DNA of 64,000 bases from Cupriavidus sp. BIS7. GTDB taxonomy: Bacteria; Pseudomonadota; Gammaproteobacteria; Burkholderiales; Burkholderiaceae. This document shows positions 26,530 through 34,672 of this stretch, one piece after another. The notes below the pieces were generated by a model that saw only the letters and a program-made list of their open reading frames with translations, had not been told where the DNA came from and searched no databases. The translations under genes were made by a program, and so were the position numbers. The stretch is taken from positions 62,001-126,000 of the forward strand of contig NZ_ALOU01000016.1 of assembly GCF_000292345.1 (NCBI RefSeq), given 5' to 3'. The stretch's first letter is position 1. Every line of letters begins with the position of its first letter.

Positions 26530-27936
26530 TTACTCCGTGCCGTGCGTGTTCGCGGCGGCGTTGCGCATGGCCTCTTCGGCCGACTGCATGCCGTTGAAGA
26601 ACAGGTTCAGTGCCACGGCGACGATGGTGCCCAGCACGATGCCGCTGTGGGTGAACGGATCGGTCCACTTGGGCAGGTACTGGAACAGCGTCGGCGAAAG
26701 CGTCGGAATCATGCCGAAGCCGATCGAGATCGCGACGATGAACAGGTTGTGGCGGTTGCGGTTGAAATCGCACGAGCCCAGGATGCGGATGCCGGTGGCC
26801 GCCACCATGCCGAACATCACGATGCCAGCGCCGCCCAGCACGAACTGCGGGACGGAGGCCACCACGTGGGCCATCTTCGGGAACAGGCCGAATGCAATCA
26901 GGATCAGGCCGCCGGCGGCCGCCACATAGCGCGAACGGACGCCGGTCACGGTGACCAGGCCGACGTTCTGCGAGAACGACGTGTAGGGGAACGTGTTGAA
27001 GAGGCCGCCGATCACGGTGCCCAGGCCATCGGCGCGCAGGCCGGCGGTCAGGTCGTCACGGCTGAGCTTGCGGCCGGTGATGTCGGACAGCGCCAGGAAC
27101 ATGCCGGTGGATTCCACCAGCGTGATCAACATCACGATACACATCGACAGGATCGCCGAGATCTCGAACTTCGGCATGCCGAAATGCAGCGGCGTGATGA
27201 CCGCCACATAGCTGGCTTCATGGAGACCTTCGAACGACACCTTGCCAAGCGACATCGCCACCAGCGTGCCGATGATGATGCCGAGCAGCACCGCACAGTT
27301 GGACACGAGGCCGCGGCCGTACTTGCTCAGCACCAGGATCACCACCAGCACCAGGCCCGCGATGGCCAGGTTGCTGAGGTCGCCATAGGCCAGGTTGGGT
27401 ACTTCCTTCACCACGCCATCGATCACCGCGCGCGTGGTAGGTTGCCCGCCGCCGGCCCAGTTGATGCCCACCCGCATCAGCGACACGCCAATCAGCGTAA
27501 TCACGGTACCGGTCACCACGGGCGGGAACAGGCCCAGCATGCGGCCCATCATCGGCGCCACCAGTATCCCGAACAGTCCCGAGGCGATCACCGCGCCATA
27601 GATGCCGAGCAGGCCGATGTTGGGGTCGTTGCCAATGGCGATCATCGGCGCCACCGATGCAAACGTGACACCCATCATCACGGGCATGCGGATGCCGAAT
27701 TTCCAGAAGCCGAACGCCTGGATCAGCGTGGCCAGGCCGGCCGCGAACAGGTCGGCGTTGATCAGGAACGCCAGTTGGTCCTTGGGGAGCTTGAGAGCAC
27801 CGCCGATGATCAGCGGGACCGCCACCGTGCCGGCATACATCACCAGTACATGCTGCAGGCCCAATGCCAGCAATCGCCCGGAGGGCAAACGCTCGTTCGT
27901 GAGATCCGTGGGGACCGTGGTGCTTGCGGAATTCAT
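26530..27936 (-). CDS. NCS2 nucleobase (urate/xanthine) permease
   Basis: A 468-aa membrane protein with 12 to 14 hydrophobic segments starting LALGLQHVLVMYAGTVAVPLIIGGAL. The NCS2 signature appears as FPYTSFSQNVGLVTVTGVRSRYV, and the TM8 motif as LSMCIVMLITLVESTG with a glutamate. The closest known function is urate or xanthine uptake by proton symport. The context (puuE, uraD, uraH, puuD, regulator) supports this. Two GGAG sites precede ATG 27936. The exact substrate cannot be read from sequence alone. Confidence 0.9.
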   Translation of the reverse strand: MNSASTTVPTDLTNERLPSGRLLALGLQHVLVMYAGTVAVPLIIGGALKLPKDQLAFLINADLFAAGLATLIQAFGFWKFGIRMPVMMGVTFASVAPMIAIGNDPNIGLLGIYGAVIASGLFGILVAPMMGRMLGLFPPVVTGTVITLIGVSLMRVGINWAGGGQPTTRAVIDGVVKEVPNLAYGDLSNLAIAGLVLVVILVLSKYGRGLVSNCAVLLGIIIGTLVAMSLGKVSFEGLHEASYVAVITPLHFGMPKFEISAILSMCIVMLITLVESTGMFLALSDITGRKLSRDDLTAGLRADGLGTVIGGLFNTFPYTSFSQNVGLVTVTGVRSRYVAAAGGLILIAFGLFPKMAHVVASVPQFVLGGAGIVMFGMVAATGIRILGSCDFNRNRHNLFIVAISIGFGMIPTLSPTLFQYLPKWTDPFTHSGIVLGTIVAVALNLFFNGMQSAEEAMRNAAANTHGTE

Positions 27937-28149
27937 GGGTGTTGTCTCCTCTCCTTTGGATTTGGGAACGCACGCCGGGTCTGGGTCCTGGCCGTCTTTC
28001 CGGGTCTCTTTTCGTGGACTTCCGTTGACGGCTCTCGTCCGGTTTTGCGCCTTGCCCCTTGCCTCTTGATGGGCGTCGGTGGCAGGCGAAACCGCTGGTT
28101 CTGCATCGGCAACAGGGGGTGGCTGTTGCCCGGCGGCGGGAACATTGCG

Positions 28150-28893
28150 CTAGGTGGAGAGCCCTAGCACGCTGCGAAGATCGAAGTTGCCCGGTTCATC
28201 AGGTTGTACACGTTCGGCACACGCGCCAAGGTGGTGCGTCATGCGCGACTGGGCCAGCGCGGCATCGCCCTGTTCCAGTGCATCAAGAATCTCATCGTGC
28301 TCGTCGAACGAGCAGGCGTTGTGGCCCGGCGACTCCACGCTGGCAATCATCAGCGTGGTGCGCGACACGAGCCGCCGCATCATCGTCACCAGCAACTGGT
28401 TGCCGGACAGTTCGGCCAGTGCAGTGTGGAACTCGGCCGAAAGACGAATCCAGCGCGGGCGCTCGTGCGTCAGGAAGGCCTTGCGCTCCTCATTGACCAT
28501 CTTGCGCAGCGGGGCGATCACGGTGCGGACGTTCGGCATGCTGGCGAGCTTATCCAGCACGGCACGCTCGAGCATCTGGCGCAGTTCGAACATGTCGTGC
28601 GCCTCGTCCGTGGACGGGCTGGCGATGAACGCGCCGCGGTTCGGTTCCAGGTCGACCATGCCGTCGGCGGCCAGGCGGGACAGCACCTTGCGCACGGTAT
28701 GGCGCGCGGTGGCATAGATCTCGCAAAGCGAGTGCTCGGTCAGCTTCGTACGCGGCGGCAGGCGGTGCTCCATGATCGCGTCGTAGATCTCGTGATACAT
28801 GCGCTCCTCGACGGAACCCTTGCGGGCCGGCTTGGTGTCGGAGGGCGCGGGCAGGGCATCGGCCGCGGCAATCAGCTTGAGATTCTTGGACAT
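28150..28893 (-). CDS. GntR/FCD-family transcriptional regulator of purine degradation
   Basis: About 247 aa. The N-terminal winged helix is visible as ERMYHEIYDAIMEHRLPPRTKL and the recognition-helix region ATARHTVRKVLSRLAADG. The C-terminal FCD ligand domain carries FELRQMLERAVL, an FHTALAELSGN segment and a final HLGACAER helix with metal-binding histidines. FCD repressors bind short palindromes and release them on binding a metabolite. Palindromes TTGTnnACAA lie in the divergent region upstream and inside uraH. The start is ATG 28893 or GTG 28902. It is the likely local regulator, by position. Confidence 0.88.
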   Translation of the reverse strand: MSKNLKLIAAADALPAPSDTKPARKGSVEERMYHEIYDAIMEHRLPPRTKLTEHSLCEIYATARHTVRKVLSRLAADGMVDLEPNRGAFIASPSTDEAHDMFELRQMLERAVLDKLASMPNVRTVIAPLRKMVNEERKAFLTHERPRWIRLSAEFHTALAELSGNQLLVTMMRRLVSRTTLMIASVESPGHNACSFDEHDEILDALEQGDAALAQSRMTHHLGACAERVQPDEPGNFDLRSVLGLST

Positions 28894-29003
28894 CCTGGTC
28901 ACTCACAAAAAGCGGAGGGGGCAATGGTCAGCGATCGTAGCGAGTGGTCGTCAGACCAACATCAAGCGCTTTGATACTGACCATAAGGCCGCGCAGATCT
29001 AAA

Positions 29004-29047
29004 AATTGTTGACAATTATTTGGATATGCAAGCACCATTGTCAACAA
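29004..29047. promoter_or_regulatory. Candidate operators of the GntR regulator
   Basis: AATTGTTGACAATT (29004-29017) is a perfect 6-2-6 palindrome. TTGTCAACAA (29038-29047) is a perfect 4-2-4 palindrome, offset by about three helix turns. Both match the TTGTnnACAA pattern typical of FCD-type GntR operators. They sit in the 347-bp gap between the regulator and uraH, which otherwise holds only a weaker relative (TTCGACAA near 29072). Confidence 0.6.
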
Positions 29048-29240
29048 AACCGACCACGGTTTTCGACAACTACGGGTATTTACCGAGTTGTCATCCGGAT
29101 GGGGCAGGCGCATTGTCGCCTCGCACCAATCCAGCGCCGGGATGCGTTGAAACACGTACCGAGCGGGCACCATACCCCCAAAATGGTGCTAGTGAAGGCA
29201 GCGGCGCCCCTCACAACCCACACCCCAAAGGAAGAACAGG

Positions 29241-29594
29241 ATGGGACGCTTGACCACTCACGTTCTCGACACGGCCGCCGGTACCCCCGGTGCAGGCATG
29301 TCGGTTAGCCTTCATAAAATTGTCGACAATCGTCGCGAAACCCTGAAGTCGATCAAGACCAACCACGACGGCCGGGCCGACCAGCCGCTGCTGGAGGGCG
29401 CGGACCTGCAGCCCGGGGTCTATGAACTGGACTTCGGCGCCGGCGACTATTTCCGTGCCCAGGGCGTCAAACTGCCCGAGCCGGCATTCCTCGACGTGGT
29501 CACGCTGCGCTTCGGCATTGCCGATACCAGCGCGCACTACCACGTGCCGCTGCTGGTGTCGCCGTGGTCGTACTCGACCTACCGCGGCAGCTGA
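29241..29594 (+). CDS. uraH: 5-hydroxyisourate hydrolase (transthyretin-like)
   Basis: A 117-aa enzyme that converts 5-hydroxyisourate to OHCU, between PuuD and UraD in the pathway. The signatures are LTTHVLDTAAGTPG at the N-terminus (His of the active site), the arginine of KTNHDGRAD, a conserved FHIPLLLSP-like stretch (YHVPLLVSPWSYSTY) and the C-terminal tetrapeptide YRGS that defines the family. AAGGAAG lies before the ATG. puuD follows after 31 bp. One operator-like palindrome lies inside the coding sequence (29319-29330). Confidence 0.97.
   Translation: MGRLTTHVLDTAAGTPGAGMSVSLHKIVDNRRETLKSIKTNHDGRADQPLLEGADLQPGVYELDFGAGDYFRAQGVKLPEPAFLDVVTLRFGIADTSAHYHVPLLVSPWSYSTYRGS
29319..29330. promoter_or_regulatory. 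Operator-like palindrome inside uraH
   Basis: ATTGTCGACAAT is a perfect 12-bp palindrome of the same TTGTnnACAA type as the upstream operators. It is encoded by K-I-V-D-N codons of uraH, about 80 bp into the gene. It may be an auxiliary repressor site or chance. Confidence 0.4.
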
Positions 29595-29625
29595 TCAAGG
29601 CGGACGGGAATAAAGGAGACAAGTC

Positions 29626-30834
29626 ATGGAAGGCTACATTCTCGACTGGGCCAATCTGCTCTTGCGTTGGCTTCACGTAATCACGGCGATCGCCTGGATC
29701 GGTTCGTCGTTCTACTTTGTCTGGCTGGACAACAGCCTGACGCGCCCGACGGCCGGCGACCTCAAGGAAAAGGGCGTCGACGGTGAACTCTGGGCCGTGC
29801 ACGGTGGCGGCTTCTACAACCCGCAGAAGTACCTGACCGCGCCGAAGAGCCTGCCGGAGAACCTGCACTGGTTCTACTGGGAGTCATACTCGACCTGGAT
29901 GAGCGGCTTTGCGCTGCTGGTGGTGCTGTACCTGTTCAACGCCAGCACATTCCTGATCGACAAGAACGTCTACGACATGTCGCCTGGCGCGGCCGTCGGT
30001 TTCGCTGTGTCGTACCTGGTGGTTGGCTGGGTGGTCTACGATTCGATCTGCCGCTTCTTCGGCAAGAGCGACCGTACCGTGGGCATGCTGGTGGCGATCT
30101 ACGTGGGCGTGGCAGCGTTCGTGGCGTGCCACATCTTCTCGGGCCGTGCAGCGTTCCTGCTGACCGGCGCGATGATCGCGACGATCATGAGTGCCAACGT
30201 GCTGTTCTGGATCATCCCGGGCCAGCGCAAGGTGGTGGCGGCACTGAAGGCAGGCCAGCCGGTGGACCCGATCCACGGCAAGCGCGGCAAGCAGCGTAGC
30301 GTTCATAACACGTACTTCACGCTGCCGGTGCTGTTCGCGATGCTGTCGAACCACTACAGCATGACCTACGCGGCCAAGAACAACTGGCTCGTGCTGATCA
30401 TGGTCATGCTGGCCGGTGTGCTGATTCGCCAGTTCTTCATCCTGAAGCACAAGGGCAAGATCAACATCGCATGGCCGGCCGCCGGTGTGGCATGCCTGGG
30501 TGCGGTGGCATTCATGATCGCGCCTCAGCCGCGTCCGGAAGTTGCCAGCAATGCCGGTGGCGACGCTGCCAACGCCGTGAGCTTCGTGAAGGTGCAGGAA
30601 ATCATCAATACGCGTTGCGTGCAGTGCCACGCTGAACAGCCGAAGCTGATGCCGACTGCCGCCAAGGGCATCAAGCTCGACACCGCGGATGGCATCAAGG
30701 CGCACGCGCAACTCATCTATCAACAGGCCGTGCAGCAGAAGGCGATGCCGCTGGGCAACGTCACGCAGATCACGGACGACGAGCGTGCGCTGCTGGGCCA
30801 ATGGTTCGAAGGTGGCGCGAAAACCACCAACTGA
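29626..30834 (+). CDS. puuD: Urate hydroxylase PuuD (membrane protein with cytochrome c domain)
   Basis: A 402-aa inner membrane protein. The first 300 residues carry about eight hydrophobic segments (DUF989/urate oxidase N-terminal domain), beginning WANLLLRWLHVITAIAWIG. The C-terminal periplasmic part has a cytochrome c haem site CVQCH at about 331-335. It oxidises urate to 5-hydroxyisourate and passes electrons to the respiratory chain, replacing the soluble UricaseII. AAGGAG precedes the ATG. It is co-directional with uraH and followed by a terminator. Confidence 0.95.
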   Translation: MEGYILDWANLLLRWLHVITAIAWIGSSFYFVWLDNSLTRPTAGDLKEKGVDGELWAVHGGGFYNPQKYLTAPKSLPENLHWFYWESYSTWMSGFALLVVLYLFNASTFLIDKNVYDMSPGAAVGFAVSYLVVGWVVYDSICRFFGKSDRTVGMLVAIYVGVAAFVACHIFSGRAAFLLTGAMIATIMSANVLFWIIPGQRKVVAALKAGQPVDPIHGKRGKQRSVHNTYFTLPVLFAMLSNHYSMTYAAKNNWLVLIMVMLAGVLIRQFFILKHKGKINIAWPAAGVACLGAVAFMIAPQPRPEVASNAGGDAANAVSFVKVQEIINTRCVQCHAEQPKLMPTAAKGIKLDTADGIKAHAQLIYQQAVQQKAMPLGNVTQITDDERALLGQWFEGGAKTTN

Positions 30835-30872
30835 TTCACCAACTGATCTAACTACCGAGCATCGGTGATCGA

Positions 30873-30951
30873 CGGTCCGGAGGCTGTGCAGGTTGCAGCC
30901 GGCTGTTCCGGACCGGCGAGGGTTTGAGCGGGGCTTAGGCCCCGTTTTTTT
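30873..30951 (+). terminator. Two-part terminator after puuD
   Basis: First comes a large stem: CGGTCCGGA (30873-30881) pairs perfectly with TCCGGACCG (30907-30915), and the interior GGCTG/CAGCC pairs too. Then a compact hairpin CGGGGC/GCCCCG (30929-30934 and 30939-30944) is followed by seven T. The second is a classical Rho-independent terminator. Confidence 0.88.
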
Positions 30952-30978
30952 ATTGGCGCTTTTCGCGTTTATTCGTGT

Positions 30979-31554
30979 TTAACCGCCGACGTTGAACAAC
31001 GCCAGCAGGCCCAGCACCAGGAAGATCGCTGCGGCAATCTTGTGCACCAGGGCAATCGGCATCTTGTTGGCGAAGCGGTCGCCCAGCAATACGGCCGGGC
31101 CATTGGCAAGCATCATGCCGAAGGTCGTACCGGCCACCACGGCGATGACTTCGCCATGGAAACGCGCGGCCAGGGCTACGGTAGCGATCTGCGTCTTGTC
31201 TCCCATCTCGGCAAAGAAGAACGCGACGATCGTGGTACCCAGGATGCCCAACGCGCCCTTGGCTGGCCTGACCTGTTCCGCATCGTCAAGCTTGTCGGGA
31301 ATCAGCATCCAGCCGGCCATTGCAATGAAGCCGAGGCCAAGAATCCAGCGCAGCAGATCGGCGCCGAGCACGCCGGTAATCCACCCGCCGAGCGCACCGG
31401 CAAAGCCGTGGTTGACGATCGTCGCAATCAGGATGCCAAGGATAATGGGGGCGGGCTTGCGGTAGCGTGCGGCCAGGACGAGGGACAGCAATTGCGTCTT
31501 GTCGCCCATTTCGGCGAGCGCGACGATACCTGTGGAGACGAGGAACGATTCCAT
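30979..31554 (-). CDS. GDT1/TMEM165 family (UPF0016) manganese exporter
   Basis: A 191-aa membrane protein with six hydrophobic segments. The diagnostic EMGDKTQ motif appears twice, once in each half (LAEMGDKTQLLS and FAEMGDKTQIAT), with a TTF- or TIV-type start of each repeat. Bacterial members export Mn2+, and yeast Gdt1 transports Ca2+ and Mn2+. The 5' region carries a yybP-ykoY riboswitch, which senses Mn2+, supporting manganese export. The start is ATG 31554; no strong ribosome binding site is visible. It is convergent with puuD and on the same strand as the desaturase. Confidence 0.92.
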   Translation of the reverse strand: MESFLVSTGIVALAEMGDKTQLLSLVLAARYRKPAPIILGILIATIVNHGFAGALGGWITGVLGADLLRWILGLGFIAMAGWMLIPDKLDDAEQVRPAKGALGILGTTIVAFFFAEMGDKTQIATVALAARFHGEVIAVVAGTTFGMMLANGPAVLLGDRFANKMPIALVHKIAAAIFLVLGLLALFNVGG

Positions 31555-31589
31555 TGTTGTGGATTGGATAACCGGGCCGCAAATGCATC

Positions 31590-31800
31590 GCGAGATGCCA
31601 ATGACGCACACCTTTCCCGGCCCGGCCAGAAAGGTGAGGTCATTGGTCTCGCCAGGCGCTGGACACAAGGTCCGGGCTGCGCACGCCATAACCGCCTGCC
31701 GAGTTGGCATTTGGTCAAGTCTGTTGACGTACGCCCCTGTCTTCCGGGTGCCGCATTGCGCGGCGCGGTGAGATCAGGGCGGCTACTCCCCAATGGAAGG
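31590..31800 (-). promoter_or_regulatory. yybP-ykoY (Mn2+) riboswitch upstream of the manganese exporter
   Basis: Read on the minus strand, the region holds the conserved blocks of this class in order: GGGGAGTAGCC (31791-31781), GTCAACA (31723 region) and CTGGCGAGACC (31655-31645). These are the metal-binding loops L1 and L3 and the closing helix. Downstream, GCGAGA(CC)AATGAC can pair with GTCATTGG..TCTCGC over about 22 bp (31652-31590), a helix that would compete with the aptamer's last block. The Mn2+ link is known for the family. The T-run of a terminator is not seen, so the mode of control is open. Confidence 0.85.
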
Positions 31801-31804
31801 TCGC

Positions 31805-31844
31805 ATTTTAGCGAGACCGGTGGAGGAAGTCCACCGGTCTCGCT
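31805..31844 (-). promoter_or_regulatory. Promoter and 15-bp inverted repeat upstream of the riboswitch
   Basis: AGCGAGACCGGTGGA (31810-31824) and its exact complement (31830-31844) flank a 5-nt spacer. On the minus strand TAAAAT (31810-31805) could be the -10 of the riboswitch promoter, and TGGACT 17 bp upstream, inside the repeat, the -35. The repeat is also 34 bp past the desaturase stop, so it may be its terminator, or both. Confidence 0.5.
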
Positions 31845-31877
31845 GATTGGGTCAAATCTGAGGTTTGGTGCCGAGAA

Positions 31878-33059
31878 TCAGACCGGCACCGGGGAGTTCT
31901 CGCTGGTCTGGCGGCCACGGAAGTCCGTCCAGCACAGGGCCTTGAAGTCGTACAGCTTGCAGCGGCGCGCGGTCTGGAAGTACCAGCGCCACGAGAACTT
32001 CTCGATGATGATGCGGCCCGGCAGCGCGTGCTCAAGCAGTGCCTGGGCGCGCTTGAGTTGGTACAGCGGCACGCTCATGTCCACGTGGTGCGCCGTGTGT
32101 TCCATGATGTGATGCAGCGCCGCGCCGATGCCAAAGCCGAAGCGCAGGTGCACGGTCGTCGAAACGAACGGCTGGGCCTTTGACCACATGGGCTTGGTGT
32201 CGTACCAGGCGACGCTGGTATGCGTATGGTGGACATACAGTACGAAGCCGACGGTGGCGTTCCAGACCAGGAACGGCACCACGAAGCCGGTGCCGACCAT
32301 CAGCAGGACAGACTGCCCGGTGGCCACGGCCAGCCAGGCCAGTGCGCCGATCCACAGCGCGCCGAAGGCTGCCACGAGTGCGCAGTCCCAGGTGAAGATC
32401 GCGCGGCGCGTGGCCATCTGGCGCTTGCTCGGGAAGAACAGCTTGAACCACCAGATTTCGATCAGATAGTACAGACCGGCGCCAAGGCCGTTGCGGTAGA
32501 TGCGCTCCATGATCCGCCGGCTGCGCGGCAGCGCGCGGTATTCCTCGAGCGAGTAGGGCGCCCAGACGAAGTCGAAGCCCTTGAGGTTCGTATAGCCGTG
32601 GTGCACGACGTTGTGGCCGACTTCCCACAGGCTGTAAGGCGTGAGGGACGGCAGGAACGTGAGGCGTCCAAGCCACTTGTTCAGGCCGCGATGGTCGGTC
32701 AGGCTCTGGTGGCAGGCATCGTGCCCGATGATGAAAAGCCGCGCGATCATCAGTCCGGCCAGAATGCCGAGGGCGATCTTGGCCCACCACGCGGACGCCA
32801 GCACCACACCTGCCAGCAGCGCCCCGAAAACCGCGTAGTCAAACGCGAAAAGCAGCAGCGCACGCGGCGTGCTGCGGCTCCCGAGGGGGATCAGCCAGCT
32901 GCGGATGGTCTTGCGGTTTGGAAACGGCGCCTCGAAGGCGATTGGCTCAGGGAGGGGAACGTCCTTGGCCTGGCGCTGCGGCCGGGCCGCGCCGTGCCTG
33001 GGCGCGTGCGAGATCGCTTCGGCATCGGCCGGCGACAGGGTTTCAGAGCGGGCAGTCAT
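31878..33059 (-). CDS. Membrane fatty acid desaturase
   Basis: A 393-aa protein with three histidine boxes for the di-iron centre: HDACH at 113, HNVVHH at 149 and EHTAHH at 320 (plus HHTHT at 277), separated by four hydrophobic stretches (AFDYAVFGALLAGVVLASAW, ALGILAGLMIARLFIIG, and others). This is the integral membrane desaturase family, using an electron chain and O2 to insert a double bond in acyl lipids. The double bond position is not predictable here. The start is ATG 33059. It is a single gene between guaD and the manganese exporter. Confidence 0.9.
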   Translation of the reverse strand: MTARSETLSPADAEAISHAPRHGAARPQRQAKDVPLPEPIAFEAPFPNRKTIRSWLIPLGSRSTPRALLLFAFDYAVFGALLAGVVLASAWWAKIALGILAGLMIARLFIIGHDACHQSLTDHRGLNKWLGRLTFLPSLTPYSLWEVGHNVVHHGYTNLKGFDFVWAPYSLEEYRALPRSRRIMERIYRNGLGAGLYYLIEIWWFKLFFPSKRQMATRRAIFTWDCALVAAFGALWIGALAWLAVATGQSVLLMVGTGFVVPFLVWNATVGFVLYVHHTHTSVAWYDTKPMWSKAQPFVSTTVHLRFGFGIGAALHHIMEHTAHHVDMSVPLYQLKRAQALLEHALPGRIIIEKFSWRWYFQTARRCKLYDFKALCWTDFRGRQTSENSPVPV

Positions 33060-33255
33060 CAATTGTCCAGCGAGTCGTTATTCCGTGCGGGCCTGCCCGG
33101 TCGAGCGGACAAGCGTACAAATGCGACAGGCTAGAAGGCTTTGATGACGGCTGTGTTGATTCCGATCAAGGCGCGACGTCGATGGATTCACATTGATGCT
33201 GTGAGGTCACATCGGGACGCCACGCCCGGTCGGAAGTGTCCGATCCGTGTGCGTT

Positions 33256-34596
33256 TCAGGCCGCGACAGCGCTGGTGGCTTCGCCCATGATGTAGACGCT
33301 GTCGATCACGCGGTCGTCGCCAAGCATTGCGAATGCGAACAGTTGCTCCTCGAGCGTTTCCGAGCGGCTGCTGCGGCGCGAGATCAGCGGCGTGGCGTCC
33401 GGGTCCAGCACGAGGAAGTCGGCCTCGCAGCCCTCGCTGAAGCTGCCGATGCGATCCTGCCAGCCAAGTGCCTCAGCCGCCGCGCGCGTGGCCAGGTAGA
33501 ACATGCGCAGCGCGGTCAGGTGGTAGCCGCCCATGCGCGCCACCTTGTGCGCCGCGTTCATCGTGCGGAACATCGAGAACGACGTGCCGCCGCCAACATC
33601 TGTCGCCAGCGTCACATTCAGACGATTCGCATCCGACTGGTGGAAGTCGTAGAAGCCGCTGCCGAGGAACAGGTTTGACGTCGGGCAGTGCGCCACGGCC
33701 GCTCCGCTGTCGGCCAGGCGGCGTCGGTCGTCCTGGTCCAGGTAGATCGCGTGGCCATAGAACGCGCCCGGGCGCAGCAGGTTGTAGCGGTCGTACACGT
33801 CCAGATAGCTGCGTGCATCGGGGAACAGCTCGGCCACCCATTTCACTTCGTCGCGGTTTTCCGCCACGTGGGTCTGGATGAAGACGTCGCTATGCGCCTT
33901 GGCAAGTTCGCTGCATGCGGCCAGTTGCGCTTCGGTGGATGTGGGTGCGAAGCGCGGCGTGATCGCATAGGCCAGCCGGTCGACGTTGTGCCACTTCGAG
34001 ATCAGGTCCGCCGAATCGCGCGCGCCGCTCTCGGCCGTGTCGCGCAGGAACTCCGGGCAGTTGCGGTCCATCAGCACCTTGCCGGTGATCATGCGCATGT
34101 TGCGCGCCTGGCTGGCCGCGAACAGCGCATCGGCCGAGGCCGCATGCACGGTGCTCCAGACCATTGCGGTGGTCGTGCCGTTGCGCAGCAGTTCGTCGGT
34201 GAAGAAGTCGGCCACGGTCCGCGCGTAGGTGGCGTCGCTGAAGCGGCGCTCCTCCGGGAACGTGTATGTATCAAGCCAGTGCAGCAGGCCCGGCGACGGC
34301 GACGCGATGATGTCGGTCTGCGGGTAGTGGATGTGCGTGTCGATAAAGCCCGGCACGATCAGCTTGCCACGGTGATCGACGACTTCGGCCCCTTGCGGAA
34401 TGTCACGCTGCAGATCTGCGTAGTTGCCGACCGCGGCGATGCGGCCAGCCTTCACGATCATCAGGCCATCTTCCCAATACTGATAGGCGTCGTCATGAAA
34501 CTGCGGGTCGCGCAGGAAATGGAGAATGCGGCCACGGATTGCGCGGGTCGCAGCGCCGTTGGCGCCGAATGCGGGGGAAGTCGTCGTCATCTTCAT
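33256..34596 (-). CDS. guaD: Guanine deaminase
   Basis: A 446-aa amidohydrolase that deaminates guanine to xanthine, feeding XdhABC. Metal ligands are visible in IDTHIHYPQTD, the QTHVAENRDE stretch, the PGAFYGHAIYLD region and an LATDVGGGTS segment with the catalytic Asp. Length and motifs match guanine deaminase rather than cytosine deaminase. The start ATG 34596 (ATGAAGATGACG) overlaps a GC hairpin (CGGGGC/GCCCCG at 34601-34619). It is the last gene of the xdhABC-add-guaD cluster. Confidence 0.93.
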   Translation of the reverse strand: MKMTTTSPAFGANGAATRAIRGRILHFLRDPQFHDDAYQYWEDGLMIVKAGRIAAVGNYADLQRDIPQGAEVVDHRGKLIVPGFIDTHIHYPQTDIIASPSPGLLHWLDTYTFPEERRFSDATYARTVADFFTDELLRNGTTTAMVWSTVHAASADALFAASQARNMRMITGKVLMDRNCPEFLRDTAESGARDSADLISKWHNVDRLAYAITPRFAPTSTEAQLAACSELAKAHSDVFIQTHVAENRDEVKWVAELFPDARSYLDVYDRYNLLRPGAFYGHAIYLDQDDRRRLADSGAAVAHCPTSNLFLGSGFYDFHQSDANRLNVTLATDVGGGTSFSMFRTMNAAHKVARMGGYHLTALRMFYLATRAAAEALGWQDRIGSFSEGCEADFLVLDPDATPLISRRSSRSETLEEQLFAFAMLGDDRVIDSVYIMGEATSAVAA

Positions 34597-34672
34597 GTCT
34601 CGGGGCGGCCGGAGCCCCGCCCGTGCAGTGGTGCAGCGGGCGAAGCATCCGGTTTTCTTGGAATGCGCCCGC

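Noticed and set aside
26149..28167. A 672-codon open frame on the + strand, rich in His, Gln, Arg and Asp
   Set aside because: It is the antisense shadow of puuE, the NCS2 permease and its 5' region; composition is that of a GC-rich shadow and no ribosome binding site or domain is visible.
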